Shown: positions 38,380 to 49,108, numbered from the stretch's first letter. The stretch: 64,000 nt of DNA from CAWCGU01 sp963795195 (GCA_963795195.1 CAWCGU010000003.1:496001-560000), one strand, 5' to 3'. Notes: generated from the sequence alone by a model not told the origin. Translations and numbers: made by a program.

Positions 38380-39840
38380 GTGAATCCCGACCTGTTCGAG
38401 GCCTACGCCGGCGACCGCTCTCGGTTCGGCGGTCCGCCGCCCGGATCGCACTCCGGCGCCGCCGGTGGCGCCGCCTGTGGCGACCTCGTTCGCATCAGCC
38501 TCTGCTGCGAGGGCGGGGTCGTCGCCAAGGTCACGATCGCCGCCGAGGGTTGTCTCGCTGCTCATGCCTGCGCGGCGGCGGCGGCCGAACTCGCGGAGGG
38601 TCGAACGATCCTTGATCTTGCGCGGGTCGGTTCGGCGGACATCGTTTCCGAGCTGGGCGGGTTGTCACCGCAGGCCCACCACGCAGCGGGACTTGCGGCC
38701 GACGCGCTGCACCGTGCCGTCACCGCGCTGATTGCTTCAGAGGGGGCACTTGTCCCGGCTGAAGGGTCTGGTGGGTTGGTTCTCGTGGCCATGAGCGGCG
38801 GAGTGGACAGCGCGGTGGCCGCTCTCCTGGAGCGCGATGCGGGCAACGAGGTGGTCGCCGTGACGCTGAAGCTCTGGGCCGACCAGCACAACGACGGCGC
38901 CAAGAGTTGCTGCTCGCCGGAGGCCGTGCTGGGCGCCCGCGGCCTCGCCCACTCGCTGGGCCTGCCGCACCTGACTATGGACCTGGAAGACGACTTCCGG
39001 ACCGAGATCGTCGACGAGTTCCTCAGCGGCTACGCATCCGGGCGCACGCCGAACCCGTGCGTGCGCTGCAACGGGCGCCTGCGCCTCGACGCGATGCTCG
39101 ACCTGGCCGAGCGAATCGGCGCCGCCGGCCTCGCCACCGGTCACTACGCGCGCATCGTCGATGACGGCAGCGGCCCGCTTTTGGCTCGCGCGAGCGACGA
39201 CAACAAGGACCAGACCTACATGCTCACCGCCCTGCGCCCCGGCTCACTTGCGCGCATGCGCTTCCCGCTGGGAGAGCTGACCAAGCCCGAGGTGCGCGAA
39301 ATCGCGGCGGCCGCCGGGCTGCCGGTCGCGAACCGGGCGGAGAGTCAGGATCTCTGCTTCCTGGCCGGCGAGGGGCGCCGCGGTTTTCTCGCCCGGCACG
39401 GCGGGCTCCGCGACCGCGAGGGGCCGATCAGCGACCGCTCCGGCCGCGTTATCGGCCGCCATCGCGGTCATCACAACTTCACCGTCGGGCAGCGCCGCGG
39501 CATCGGCATCGCCGCCTCCGAGCCGCTCTACGTGCTCGAGACCGACTCCGAGTCCAACCGCGTCGTCGTCGGGACGCGGGAGCAGCTGGCGGTGCACACC
39601 GTCGAGCTCCGTCAGGCCACGCTGCTGCGCGGGGCCGGCGAGGTCGATTCGGTCAAACTTCGCTATCGCTCCAAGCAGCTGCGCTGCGCGGTCGAGCCGC
39701 ACGAGGCCGCGCCCGGATTTCACGAACTTCTGACGATTCGACTCGAGGAGCCGGCCTCGGGTGTTGCCCCGGGCCAGGTGGCAAGCCTGATGCGCGGCGA
39801 TCAGGTGGTCGGCCACGCGACGATCTCTCGCGGCGTTTGA
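38380..39840 (+). CDS. mnmA: NifU/IscU-like domain fused to MnmA tRNA 2-thiouridylase
   Basis: 486 residues from GTG 38380. Residues 1-115 resemble an IscU/NifU scaffold: GAACGDLVRISL and EGCLAAHACAAAA keep two of the three scaffold cysteines, but the third (HC in LHCSMLAEDA) is replaced, reading HHAAGLAADALHRA. Residues 130-486 are MnmA: PP-loop AMSGGVDSAV, first catalytic Cys in TPNPCVRCNGRL, second in AESQDLCFLAG, and the FTVGQRRGIG and C-terminal beta-barrel segments. MnmA makes 2-thiouridine at position 34 of Lys/Glu/Gln tRNAs. The fused scaffold may deliver sulfur or an Fe-S cluster; without the third Cys it may hold only partners. Confidence 0.88.
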   Translation: MNPDLFEAYAGDRSRFGGPPPGSHSGAAGGAACGDLVRISLCCEGGVVAKVTIAAEGCLAAHACAAAAAELAEGRTILDLARVGSADIVSELGGLSPQAHHAAGLAADALHRAVTALIASEGALVPAEGSGGLVLVAMSGGVDSAVAALLERDAGNEVVAVTLKLWADQHNDGAKSCCSPEAVLGARGLAHSLGLPHLTMDLEDDFRTEIVDEFLSGYASGRTPNPCVRCNGRLRLDAMLDLAERIGAAGLATGHYARIVDDGSGPLLARASDDNKDQTYMLTALRPGSLARMRFPLGELTKPEVREIAAAAGLPVANRAESQDLCFLAGEGRRGFLARHGGLRDREGPISDRSGRVIGRHRGHHNFTVGQRRGIGIAASEPLYVLETDSESNRVVVGTREQLAVHTVELRQATLLRGAGEVDSVKLRYRSKQLRCAVEPHEAAPGFHELLTIRLEEPASGVAPGQVASLMRGDQVVGHATISRGV

Positions 39841-39877
39841 AGCGTAAGCGGGACGCTTCGTACCTAGACTGGCGCAC

Positions 39878-42511
39878 GTGAAGTCCAGCGAAATCCGCGA
39901 GACCTTTCTGTCGTTCTTCGAGCGCAACGACCACCTGCGCATCCCGTCGGCACCCCTGGTTCCCTCCGCGCACGACCCGTCTGTGCTGTTGACGACCGCC
40001 GGCATGCAGCCGTTGAAGCCCTACTTCCAGGGCCGCGAACAGCCGCCGGCCCCTCGGCTGACGTCCTGCCAGCGTTGCTTTCGCACGACCGACATCGAGC
40101 AGGTCGGGCTGACCGCCCGCCATCTCACCTTCTTCGAGATGCTCGGCAACTTCTCGATCGGCGACTACTTCAAGCGCGAGGCGATCGAATTCGGGTGGCG
40201 CCTCTCACTCGACGGCTTCGGGTTCGACCCAGAGCAGATCTGGGTGACCGTGTTCGCCGGCGACGAGGAACTCGGACTCGGGCCAGATACGGAGTCGATC
40301 GAGATCTGGCGGGGGCTCGGTGTAGAAGATGAGCGGATCGTGAGGCTGCCCCGCTCGGAGAACTTCTGGCAGGCGGGACCGACCGGCCCCTGCGGCCCCT
40401 GCTCGGAGATGTACGTCGACCGTGGCGAGTCGTTCGGCGGACCCGACGACCTTCCCGGCGACGACACCGAGCGGTTCCTCGAGTACTGGAACCACGTCTT
40501 CATGGCGAACGAGCTGCGCGAGGACGGGTCGGTCGGGGAGCTGCCAAAACGAAGCATCGACACCGGCCTCGGGCTCGAGCGGATGGCTGCGATCAAGCAG
40601 GAGGTCGGCTCCGTCTATGAGACCGACGCCTTCGCGCCGTTGATCGGCCTCGCCGAGGAGATGTCCGGCCGGGCCTACGCCGACGACGCGGCGACGACAA
40701 GGGCGATGCGCGTGATCGCAGACCACTCACGAGGGATGACCCAGTTGATCGCCGACGGCGTCGTCCCCTCCAACGAGGACCGCGGCTACATCCTGCGCCG
40801 GATCATGCGGCGCGCCATCCAGCAGGGCCGCGTGCTCGGCCTGGAGGCGCCGTACCTCGCCCGCTTTGCCGAGCGTGCGATCGAGACGATGGGGGAGGCC
40901 TATCCGGCGCTGGTCGACGCCAGAGCAGCGATCGAGCGCTGGGTCAACGACGAGGAGCGCAGCTTCTCGCAGACGCTCGAGCGCGGAACCGAGCTGCTCG
41001 AGGCGCTGATCGCGAGCGCCAAGGAGGCGGGCAGCGAGGAGATCGCCGCCGAGGACACCTTCCAGCTCCACGACACCTTCGGCTTCCCCTATGACCTCAC
41101 CAAGGAGCTGCTCGCCGACGCCGGCCTCTCGGTTGACGACGCCGGCTTCGAGACGCTGATGAACGAGCAGCGCCAGCGTGCCCGCAGCAGCGCTCAGGGC
41201 GGCGGCGACGACAGCGGCGATCGTGCCAGGAACTTCGCAAGCGGTGCACCAGAAAGCCGCTTCGTCGGCTACGAGACGCTCAAGGCATCCACTGCGGTCG
41301 CGGCTGTGGAGTTGCTCGAGAACGGAGGCGAGGGACCAGCAGAGGCGCTCGTCAAACTCGAGGAGAGTCCGTTCTACGCGGAGGGCGGCGGCCAGGTTGC
41401 GGACTCCGGCGTGCTGCGTTTCGAGGGCGGTCAGGCCGGCGTCGTCCACGTGCTTCGCATCGGTGAGGACCAGGCGCTCAAGGTCCGCCTGGACGGCTCC
41501 CTGCCAAAACCCGGTGATCGCGTCGAAGCGGAGGTCGAGCGCCACGTGCGCCACGCGACGATGCGCAACCACACTGCCACGCACCTGCTCCACGCCGCCC
41601 TGCGCTCGCGCCTCGGCACGCACGTACGCCAGGCCGGTTCCGCCGTGCGCCCGGACAAGCTGCGCTTCGACTTCACCCACGGAGAGTCGCTCTCGCCTGA
41701 GGACGTTGCCGCCATCGAGGCCGACGTCAACGACCGCATCAAAGCCAGCCTGCCCGTGCGAGCGCTGCAGATGTCGCGCGCAGACGCCGAGGCGCTGGGT
41801 GCGATGGCGCTCTTCGGCGAGAAGTACGGCGACTGGGTCCGCGTCGTCGAGGTCGTCGATGTCTCACGCGAGCTATGCGGTGGCACCCACGTCGCCAACA
41901 CGGCCGAGATCGGTCTCTTCTCGATCGTCTCGGAGGGCTCCAGCGCCGCAAATGTCCGCCGGGTGGAGGCGATTACCGGCCCCGCGGCGATCGACCTCGA
42001 TCGCGAGCGTGCGCAGCAGCTTCGCGAGATCGGCACGCTGCTGGGTTCGCCGCAGGACCCGCTCGCCGCGGCTCGACGCTCGGCCGAGCGCCTCTTGGAG
42101 CTCGAAGCCGACGCGCGCGAGGCCGGCAAGGCGCGCAGCGGCGCCCGTGCCGATGAACTCGTCGCCGGGGCCGAGTCGGTCAACGGCGTCCACGTCGTGG
42201 TCGCAGAAGGCGAGGGCGCAGACCAGCGCGGTCTGCTGGAGCTGGCCGACCGGGTTCGCAGCAAGCTCGGAGAGGCCGTCGTAGTGCTGGGGGGTAGCGC
42301 TGACGGCAAGGTCGGAATCGTCGCCGTGCTGGCCGATTCACTCGCCACCCGAGGGTTGAGCGCCGCCGAGATCGTGCGCGAGGCGGCTGCCGTCGCCGGC
42401 GGAGGCGGCGGCGGCCGCGCCACTGCGGCGCAGGCCGGCGGGCGCGATCCCGCCAAGCTCGGCGAGGCGCTCGAGGTGGCGAAGCAGGCAATCGAAGCCA
42501 AGCTCGCGTAG
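39878..42511 (+). CDS. alaS: Alanyl-tRNA synthetase
   Basis: 877 residues from GTG 39878, full length. Class II catalytic core with RQPPAPRLTSCQRC-like CQRCFRTTDIEQVG, GPTGPCGPCSEMY and LGLERMAAIKQE; editing domain with zinc motif HNHTATHLLHAAL and CGGTHVANTAEIG; C-terminal C-Ala with the glycine-rich GGGGGGRATAAQAGG. It mischarges are cleared by the editing site. It is followed by ruvX 4 bases on, and the alaS-ruvX-mltG-aroE run is a common gene neighbourhood. No frameshift. Confidence 0.95.
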   Translation: MKSSEIRETFLSFFERNDHLRIPSAPLVPSAHDPSVLLTTAGMQPLKPYFQGREQPPAPRLTSCQRCFRTTDIEQVGLTARHLTFFEMLGNFSIGDYFKREAIEFGWRLSLDGFGFDPEQIWVTVFAGDEELGLGPDTESIEIWRGLGVEDERIVRLPRSENFWQAGPTGPCGPCSEMYVDRGESFGGPDDLPGDDTERFLEYWNHVFMANELREDGSVGELPKRSIDTGLGLERMAAIKQEVGSVYETDAFAPLIGLAEEMSGRAYADDAATTRAMRVIADHSRGMTQLIADGVVPSNEDRGYILRRIMRRAIQQGRVLGLEAPYLARFAERAIETMGEAYPALVDARAAIERWVNDEERSFSQTLERGTELLEALIASAKEAGSEEIAAEDTFQLHDTFGFPYDLTKELLADAGLSVDDAGFETLMNEQRQRARSSAQGGGDDSGDRARNFASGAPESRFVGYETLKASTAVAAVELLENGGEGPAEALVKLEESPFYAEGGGQVADSGVLRFEGGQAGVVHVLRIGEDQALKVRLDGSLPKPGDRVEAEVERHVRHATMRNHTATHLLHAALRSRLGTHVRQAGSAVRPDKLRFDFTHGESLSPEDVAAIEADVNDRIKASLPVRALQMSRADAEALGAMALFGEKYGDWVRVVEVVDVSRELCGGTHVANTAEIGLFSIVSEGSSAANVRRVEAITGPAAIDLDRERAQQLREIGTLLGSPQDPLAAARRSAERLLELEADAREAGKARSGARADELVAGAESVNGVHVVVAEGEGADQRGLLELADRVRSKLGEAVVVLGGSADGKVGIVAVLADSLATRGLSAAEIVREAAAVAGGGGGGRATAAQAGGRDPAKLGEALEVAKQAIEAKLA

Positions 42512-42515
42512 GTTC

Positions 42516-42911
42516 ATGCGCGTGCTTGCCCTCGACTACGGAACTGCGCGCTGCGGCGTGGCGATCTCAGACCCGAGCGGAACGCTGGCCCGGCCCCTGC
42601 CCGTGATCGAGCCTCCCGACCCCCGCGAGGTCGCGAATGTCGCCTCCGAGCACGACGCCGAGCGGATTGTGGTCGGTCTGCCGCTGACCCTCTCGGGTGA
42701 GGAGGGCTTGCAGGCCGAAATCACGAGGGCCTTCTGCGACGAGCTCTCCGTGCTCGTGGATGTGCCCGTGGAAACCTGGGACGAGCGCTTCACGACGACG
42801 ATGGCGACCCGCAGCGCGCAGGGCGGCGCCGGCGCCGCCGAGGACTCACTCGCCGCGGCCCACCTGCTCGAGGGTTTCCTGCAGGCCAGGAGCGGAGGTA
42901 GCGATGGCTGA
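42516..42911 (+). CDS. ruvX: RuvX/YqgF Holliday junction resolvase-like protein
   Basis: 131 residues from ATG 42516. RNase H fold with acidic residues in place: LALDYGTARCGVAISD (Asp), IVVGLPLTLSG, VETWDERFTT (Glu/Asp) and EDSLAAAHLLEGFL (Asp). In bacteria it is linked to 16S pre-rRNA processing and/or junction resolution. It overlaps the mltG start by 8 bases. Confidence 0.9.
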   Translation: MRVLALDYGTARCGVAISDPSGTLARPLPVIEPPDPREVANVASEHDAERIVVGLPLTLSGEEGLQAEITRAFCDELSVLVDVPVETWDERFTTTMATRSAQGGAGAAEDSLAAAHLLEGFLQARSGGSDG

Positions 42912-44577
42912 CTGGCCGCCGCCCGACGACCCGTTCGCCTCCGACGACCCTGCCGCGCAGGAGCGCGAGCGCCGACGCCAGGAGCGCGAGGCCAAGCGCC
43001 GCGCGAAGGCCGATCGTGACGCTCAAAAGCAGGCTCAGCGCGAACAACGGGCCGCGGAGAAGGCGGCCAAGCGTGAGCAGGCAGCCGCACGGGCAGAGGC
43101 CGAACGGCAGGCCGAGGAATCGCCGCCTCCTGTTCCCCCCGTTCCTCCCACTCCACTGCCCATCTCGGATTCCGACCAGATGACCGACCCCGGGCATCAC
43201 CGACCCGGGGTCTGACCCCAAAGCGACCGAGCCGGTCGCGAGGCCTGACCCCAAGGGGTCTGACCCCACAGGGTCCACGGTGTCTGACCCCACAGGGTCA
43301 ACCGACTCAGAGCCGATCACGGACTCCGAACCGATCACGGACTCCTTTTTTGACTCCGAGCCGGAGTTCGACTTCGAGGACGAGGCCGACCCGCCCCCTC
43401 GGGAGCGGCTGCCCAGCGCTCCGCTGGCACTTCAGGACGAGCCGTGGGTGCAACCGCAGCACCCGACCGAGTCAGGCGAGGAACGCTTCGCACACGAGAT
43501 CGCCGGACGATGGCGCCTCCGAGCATGCTTTCTTGGGGCGGCTCGTGCGCCGGCCACTGTTCTGGGCGGCACTGGTCGTGCTCGTCCTGCTGGCCTGGTT
43601 CGCCAACTCGCTCTTCCAGCCGTTCGCCGGCGACCCCGGCGAGAAGGTTGTCATCAAGGTGCCGAGGGGGGCGACCGTGAGCGAGATCGCAGACCTGCTC
43701 GACGAGAAGGGCGTCGTCGCAAGCGCGACCTTCTTCGAGATCCGCGCCACTCTCGCGGGCCATCGCAACGATCTGCTGGCGGGCACCTACAGCCTCAATG
43801 AGAACATGCAGTACGCCGGACGCGATCGACGCGTTGATGATCCCGGCGCCGGCCAGGACGCGTGCGATCACGATCCAGGAGGGCCTCACTCGCGAGCAGA
43901 TCGCAGACCTCGTTCGCGACGAGGGTCTCGAGGGCTCCTACGTCAAAGCCACGGAGGGGCCCGAGCCGATCGACCCTCGCGATTACGGCGCCGAGTCGGG
44001 CACCAACCTCGAGGGGTTCCTGTTTCCGAGCACCTATGAGCTCAAGCCCAACGCGACCGCCGAGGATCTCGTCGAAAAGCAGATCGAGGCCTTCAAGGAC
44101 AACCTCGAGCAGGTGGACATGAGTTACGCGCAGTCCAAGAACCTGACTCCGTACGACGTCCTCATCATCGCCTCGATGATCGACAAGGAGATCGCCGTCG
44201 CCGAGGAGCGCGAGCTCGCCTCGGCGGTGATCTACAACCGTCTCGAGGACGGCGAGACTCTCGGTATCGACGCGACGATCCGATACGCGGTCCAGAACTA
44301 CGACAAGCCGCTGCTCGAGTCCGAGCTCGCGGTCGAGTCGCCGTACAACACGCGGACCAACGCCGGCCTGCCACCGACTCCCATCGACAACCCGGGGCTG
44401 GCTTCGATCGAGGCCGCCGCCAATCCGGCGGACGTCGATTACCGCTACTACGTCGTCAAGCCCGGCACCTGCGGAGAGCACGTCTTCGTCGAGACGGCCG
44501 AGGAGTTCGACGCCGCGGTGACCGAGTACAACGACGCCCGCGAGGCGGCTGGAGGCCGCTCGCCGGTCGAGTGCTGA
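42904..44577 (+). CDS. mltG: Endolytic transglycosylase MltG, three frameshifts
   Basis: Corrected length about 556 residues from ATG 42904. The cytoplasmic N-terminus is a charged coiled coil (ERERRRQEREAKRRAKAD), then an acidic region encoded partly by palindromic repeats (GSDP), one membrane helix (PLFWAALVVLVLLAWFANSL), a LysM-like segment (PRGATVSEIADLLDEKGVV) and the YceG catalytic domain. The catalytic Glu is in ASMIDKEIAVAEER, followed by YNRLEDGETLGIDATIRYA. It cuts nascent glycan strands. The frame shifts by one extra base near 43190 (ccccggg), 43506 (gccggacg) and 43820 (gccggacg); two share the same context. An essential-type gene with three insertions suggests sequence error. Confidence 0.82.
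43207..43291. repeat. GGGGTCTGACCCC palindromes inside the mltG coding sequence
   Basis: GGGGTCTGACCCC occurs at 43207-43219 and 43255-43267, and a variant GGTGTCTGACCCC at 43279-43291; gcctgacccc at ~43242 is another partial copy. The last two lie in a 24-base tandem repeat. In the corrected mltG frame each copy encodes Gly-Ser-Asp-Pro, extending the disordered cytoplasmic tail. Confidence 0.75.
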
Positions 44578-45410
44578 GCGAGCACCCTCGCAAGCGGTTG
44601 GCCGTTTTGGGTCAGCCGATCTCTCATTCGCTTTCACCGGCGATCCACGGCGCGGCGCTGAAGAAGCTGGGGATGGAGGCGGACTGGTCCTATGAGGCGA
44701 TCGAAGTCGCCGCCGAAGATCTGGCCGGCCTGATCCGCTCGATGCCCGGCGACGGGTTCGTGGGGGCCAACGTGACCGTTCCACACAAGGTCGCCGCCCT
44801 GGCCTGCGCCGACCTCGCCTCGCCGACGGCGGAAAAGATCGGCGCGGCAAACACGCTGAATTTCACCGACGACGGAATCTGCGCCGAGAACACCGATTCC
44901 CAGGGCCTGCTCGGCGCGATTTCGGAGCCCGTGGAGGGCAGATCCGCACTCGTCCTCGGTGCCGGCGGCGCTGCTCGGGCTGCTGTCTGGGGCTTGCACG
45001 AGGCCAGGGCGGAGGTCTCGATCTGGAACCGAACTGCGGCGACCGCCCAGCAACTGGCCGCGTCGCTGGGCGGGTCTGTCGTGGAGCCCGGATCCGACGG
45101 CAGCCTCGACCTCGGTCGTTATGACCTGCTCGTCAACACCACGTCGGTCGGCTTACAGTCCGTCGAAGTGGGGGATGGGGTCCTAAAGGCCCTGCATCTC
45201 GATGCCGATGCCTTTGGGGAGCACCTGACCGTGATTGACCTCGTCTACACAAACTCCGAAACCGAGCTCCTGCGAGTGGCGCGCGAGCGAGGAGCCGTCA
45301 CAGTCGACGGCCGCGAGGTCTTGGTTCACCAGGCGGCCGCTTCGTTTGACATCTGGACCGGGATCGACCCCCCGATTTCGGTGATGCGCGAAGCCGCCGG
45401 CCTGAACTGA
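44571..45410 (+). CDS. aroE: Shikimate dehydrogenase
   Basis: 279 residues from GTG 44571, overlapping the mltG stop. Substrate domain: LGQPISHSLSPAIHGAALKK, NVTVPHK with the catalytic Lys, and AENTDSQGLL. NADP domain: VLGAGGAARAAVWGL and SIWNRTAATAQQLA. C-terminal VHQAAASFDIWTG contacts shikimate. It reduces 3-dehydroshikimate to shikimate in aromatic amino acid synthesis. Confidence 0.93.
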   Translation: MLSEHPRKRLAVLGQPISHSLSPAIHGAALKKLGMEADWSYEAIEVAAEDLAGLIRSMPGDGFVGANVTVPHKVAALACADLASPTAEKIGAANTLNFTDDGICAENTDSQGLLGAISEPVEGRSALVLGAGGAARAAVWGLHEARAEVSIWNRTAATAQQLAASLGGSVVEPGSDGSLDLGRYDLLVNTTSVGLQSVEVGDGVLKALHLDADAFGEHLTVIDLVYTNSETELLRVARERGAVTVDGREVLVHQAAASFDIWTGIDPPISVMREAAGLN

Positions 45411-45446
45411 GGGGATCCCTTCCACGGCCGGGCCCAAGAACCGGCG

Positions 45447-47241
45447 ATGACCATCGATAGACCCAACCACCTGCGGCCAGTCACGGGCACCGAGGCTGCT
45501 GCCGCCGCGCGCGGCGGCTGAACCAGCGCCGGGCTTCCCGTCGGGTCTGACGCCGCCGACCAACCGCGGCCGCATCCGCGCCTTCACGACCGACGTCATC
45601 GTCGAGTTCGGTTTTGCGACGCAGGAGCGTACGGATGAGGCGATCCACCAGTCGCGAAATGCGGGCATCCCACCTGAGCAGCTGCTACAGCGCGAGGGGG
45701 CCATCAGCGGGGAGCAGCTCTCCCGCGCGATCGCCGAGCGCTACGGCCTCGACCACATCGAGCTGGGTGCGTTCAAGGTCGACATGGCGGCCGCCGGCCT
45801 GATCTCCGTAGGCGCCGCACGCCGCTACAGGGCGGTGCCTGTGGGGTACGTCGACGAACGCACGCTGCTGATCGCGATGGCGGATCCGTCCAACGTGCTC
45901 GCCCTCGACGACATCCAGATGCTGACCGGCCTCGGCTGTCGGGTCGCGGTCACCGACCCGGAGGACGTCGAGTCGCTGATCGGGCGCCTGAGCACCCTTC
46001 AGCACGCCGTCACCGAGGCCGCCGACGAAGACCAGGAGGATGCGGATGCCGAGGGCGGTGACGTCACCGATCTGCGCGAGTCGGCTCAGGACGCGCCGGT
46101 GATCAAGCTGGTCCACTCCGTGCTCGGCCAGGCCGTCAGCGAAGGCGCCTCCGACGTTCACTTCGAGCCTGACGAGGGCGACATGCGCGTGCGCTTTCGC
46201 GTCGACGGGGTCCTCTACGAGGCCGCGCGAGTGCCGAAGCGGATGGTTTCCGGCGTCGTCTCGCGGATCAAGATCATGAGCGAGCTGGATATCGCCGAGA
46301 AGCGCCTGCCTCAGGATGGACGCGTCTCGCTCAGCGTCGACGAGCACCCCGTTGACCTGCGAGTGACCACGCTGCCGACGCAGCGCGGCGAGGGCGTTGC
46401 GATCCGCGTGCTCGACAAGGACGAGGCTCTTCGTCCCCTGGCCGACCTGGGCATGGGCCCCGTCGCCGAGGATGCCTTCGTGGCCGCCTTCAGCAAACCG
46501 TATGGAGCGGTGCTGGTGACCGGTCCGACCGGCGGCGGCAAGTCGACGACGCTCTACGCAGCCCTCAACGAGCTGAACCGCGTCGAGAAGAACATCGTCA
46601 CGATCGAGGACCCGATCGAGTACCGGCTGCCGGGAATCAGCCAGATCAACGTCAACCGCCGCGCCGGCCTCGACTTCGCAACCGGGCTGCGCTCGATGCT
46701 GCGAGCCGACCCCGACATCATCATGGTCGGCGAGATCCGCGACTCCGACACCGCCAGGATCGCGATCGAGGCGGCGCTGACCGGCCACATGGTGCTGAGC
46801 ACGCTGCACACCAACGACGCGCCTGGGGCGATCATCCGGCTTCAGAAGATGGGCATCGAGTCGTTCCTGACCGCGTCGGCGGTCGACTGCGTCGTCGCCC
46901 AGCGCCTCGCCCGCCGCCTTTGCTCGAACTGTAAGCGCCGCGCCCTGATTCCCTCGGTCGCTCTGGAGGAAGCCGGTTTCCGAGTCGGTGCCGATCTCGA
47001 GGCCTACGAGCCGGTCGGCTGCGGTCGCTGCAACGGCAGCGGCTACAAGGGCCGCCGCGGCGTCTTCTCGGTGATGACGATGAACGACGAGATGCGCGAC
47101 TTGGCGATCTCCGGTGCACCCGAGTCCCAGCTCGCCGAGGCGGCGCGGCGTAACGGCATGCTGACGCTTCGAGATGACGGCCTGGAGAAGGTCAAGGCGG
47201 GGGTTACGAGCATCGAAGAAGTGGCGAGGGTCTGCGTCTAG
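45447..47241 (+). CDS. pilB: Type IV pilus assembly ATPase PilB, one frameshift near the N-terminus
   Basis: The main frame has no good start: upstream of RGRIRAFTTDVIVEFGFATQ it stops at a TGA near 45447. An ATG at 45447 opens a second frame (MTIDRPNHLRPVTGTEAAAA) that would join it through one extra base in the GC run at ~45500-45520, giving about 597 residues. Domains: MshEN (about 40-180; a c-di-GMP-binding fold in some relatives), then the GspE ATPase with Walker A GPTGGGKSTT, Walker B IIMVGEIRDSDTA, His box STLHTNDAP and a zinc site (CSNCKRRA...CGRCNGSGYKGR). It powers pilus extension. The frameshift may be an error. Confidence 0.85.
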
Positions 47242-47439
47242 GGGCGGGCGCCTGGGGGCCATTAGCGCTTGCGGGGCGGACCGATGGACGGCTCGATCTC
47301 GCCCGCGCCGCTGATCTGGACCCAGCGCTGGCCTCGCTCGCCGCTACATCGGAGTGGCGCGCGCGGTTTCGGCTGGGCTCGAGCCGGACCAAGGAGGTCC
47401 ACGCTTTCGCCAAGGCGAGCTCGAACGCTCAGTCGGTAC

Positions 47440-47911
47440 GTCATCTGGCCGGTATGGCCGCGCTTGCCATGCCTACGAGGTGGCCATGGTCGGGTACCCT
47501 GGGAGCGACACGGCGGCTCTGCCTGACGACTCCCACGCATCTGCGCGAGTTTCGCCGGAGGTCTGGCAGGCGGCTGAGAAGATCGTCTACTCGACGCACG
47601 GCTGCGAGGAGACAACGAGCGCCAGGACACCGGCGTCGCAGCGGGCGATTCGACGCTCTGCCGCAGGTCGCGACGAGCTCACAGTCAGCAGGCATCGAGC
47701 ATGACCTGTCGATCAGTCGGGCCCAGGACTGGCCGCCTCGGCGATCAGGGCGGGACTGGTTGACGAGTTCCACCTGTTCGTGGCGCCGCTGGTCGTCGGC
47801 GGCGGCAAGGCATGGCTGCCCGATGACTCGCCGTCGAGCTCGAGTTGCTTGATCCAGCGCCGCTTCGGCGGACGGCATGGTCTATCTGCAAGCACGCCGC
47901 ACCTGCGCTGA
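47440..47911 (+). pseudogene. Decayed dihydrofolate-reductase/RibD C-terminal family gene
   Basis: Pieces in different frames align in order with DHFR-family (RibD C-domain) proteins: AYEVAMVGY, then VWQAAEKIVYST and EETTSART, later IRAGLVDEFHLFVAPLVVGG with GKAWLPDD, and finally MVYLQARR. At least three frame changes and internal stops separate them. The start is unclear; 47242-47440 may hold its eroded N-terminus. It is the only broken gene between pilB and pilT, which are usually adjacent, so it probably arrived by insertion. Confidence 0.65.
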
Positions 47912-48000
47912 CGCCGCCGTCGCGACGATGCGGCGTCTACCTGTTGATCGGTCCAAATCCGCTCAAGTGGACGCTTGTATGAGCCGATGGGCCCTTTGAG

Positions 48001-49108
48001 ATGGAGCTCGATTTCGCTGATGTCCTTACACGGATGGTTGAGGAGCGGGCCTCGGATGTGCACATCACTCCGGGGTTCGCACCAGCGATCCGCGTGCGCG
48101 GACGCATCACTCCGCTCGAGGAGTATCCGCAGCTCACCCAGCAACAGACACGCGAGGTCGTCTACTCCCTGCTCAACTCAGACCAGCGCAAGCGCTTCGA
48201 GAACAACCTCCAGCTCGACTTCGCCTACTCGATCCCCGATGTCGCTCGTTTCCGCGTCAACTGCTTTTTCCAGCGCGGCTCGGTCAGCGCCGCCTTTCGC
48301 CTGATTCCGCAGGAGATCCAGAGCACCGAGGCGCTCGGACTGCCCAAGGTGCTCGAGGATTTCACCAAGCGCCCCCGCGGATTCGTGCTGATCACCGGCC
48401 CCACCGGTTCGGGCAAGACGACGACCCTGGCTGCGCTGATCGACCAGATCAACCGCGAACGCGAGGAGCACATCCTCACGATCGAGGACCCGATCGAGTA
48501 CCTGCACGCTCACAAGAGTTGCATCGTCAACCAGCGCGAGATCGGATCCGACGCGATCGATTTCTCCTCGGCGCTGACGTCGGCGCTGCGCGAGGACCCG
48601 GACGTGATCCTCGTCGGCGAGATGCGCGACCTCGAGACGATCTCGACCGCGATCACCGCGGCGGAGACCGGGCACCTGGTCTTCGCGACGCTTCACACTC
48701 AGTCGACCTCCTCGACGATCGACCGCATCATCGACGTCTTCCCCTCGGCCCAGCAGCAGCAGGTTCGCATGCAGCTGTCGGTCGCCCTCGAGGGAATCGT
48801 CACCCAGCAGCTGCTGCCCAGCGCGGACGGTTCAGGACGCGTCGTCGGCACCGAGATCCTCGTTCCGACTCCCGCCGTCCGCAACCTGATCCGCGAAGGC
48901 AAGACCCACCAGATCTACTCGGTCCTGCAGACCTCCGCCGCTGCCGGCATGCAGACGATGGATGCCCATCTGGCACAGCTCGTGCACCAAGGGCAAGATC
49001 ACCCGCGCGCTCGCCCAAGCCCGCGCCTCGGTCCCCGAGGAGCTCAAGCGCCTGATCGGCGACGCCCCCGTGACCGGTGCGCCCCAGCCAGTGCGCCAGG
49101 TGGCGTAG
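48001..49108 (+). CDS. pilT: Pilus retraction ATPase PilT, frameshift near the C-terminus
   Basis: About 368 residues from ATG 48001. PAS-like N-domain (ASDVHITPGFAPAIRVRGRI), Walker A GPTGSGKTTT, Asp box LTIEDPIEYLH, Walker B VILVGEMRDLETI and His box FATLHTQSTSSTIDRIIDVF. AIRNLI-type helix: PAVRNLIREGKTHQI. After DAHLAQLVH an extra C at ~48988 shifts the frame; removing it gives KGKITRALAQARASVPEELK and a stop at 49106-49108. Without correction the frame runs to 49116 with a nonsense tail. PilT drives retraction and twitching. Confidence 0.9.

Noticed and set aside
45411..45446. Sigma-28-like promoter before pilB
   Set aside because: No CGAT-type -10 with a TAAA-type -35 at 11 bases could be found in the gap.
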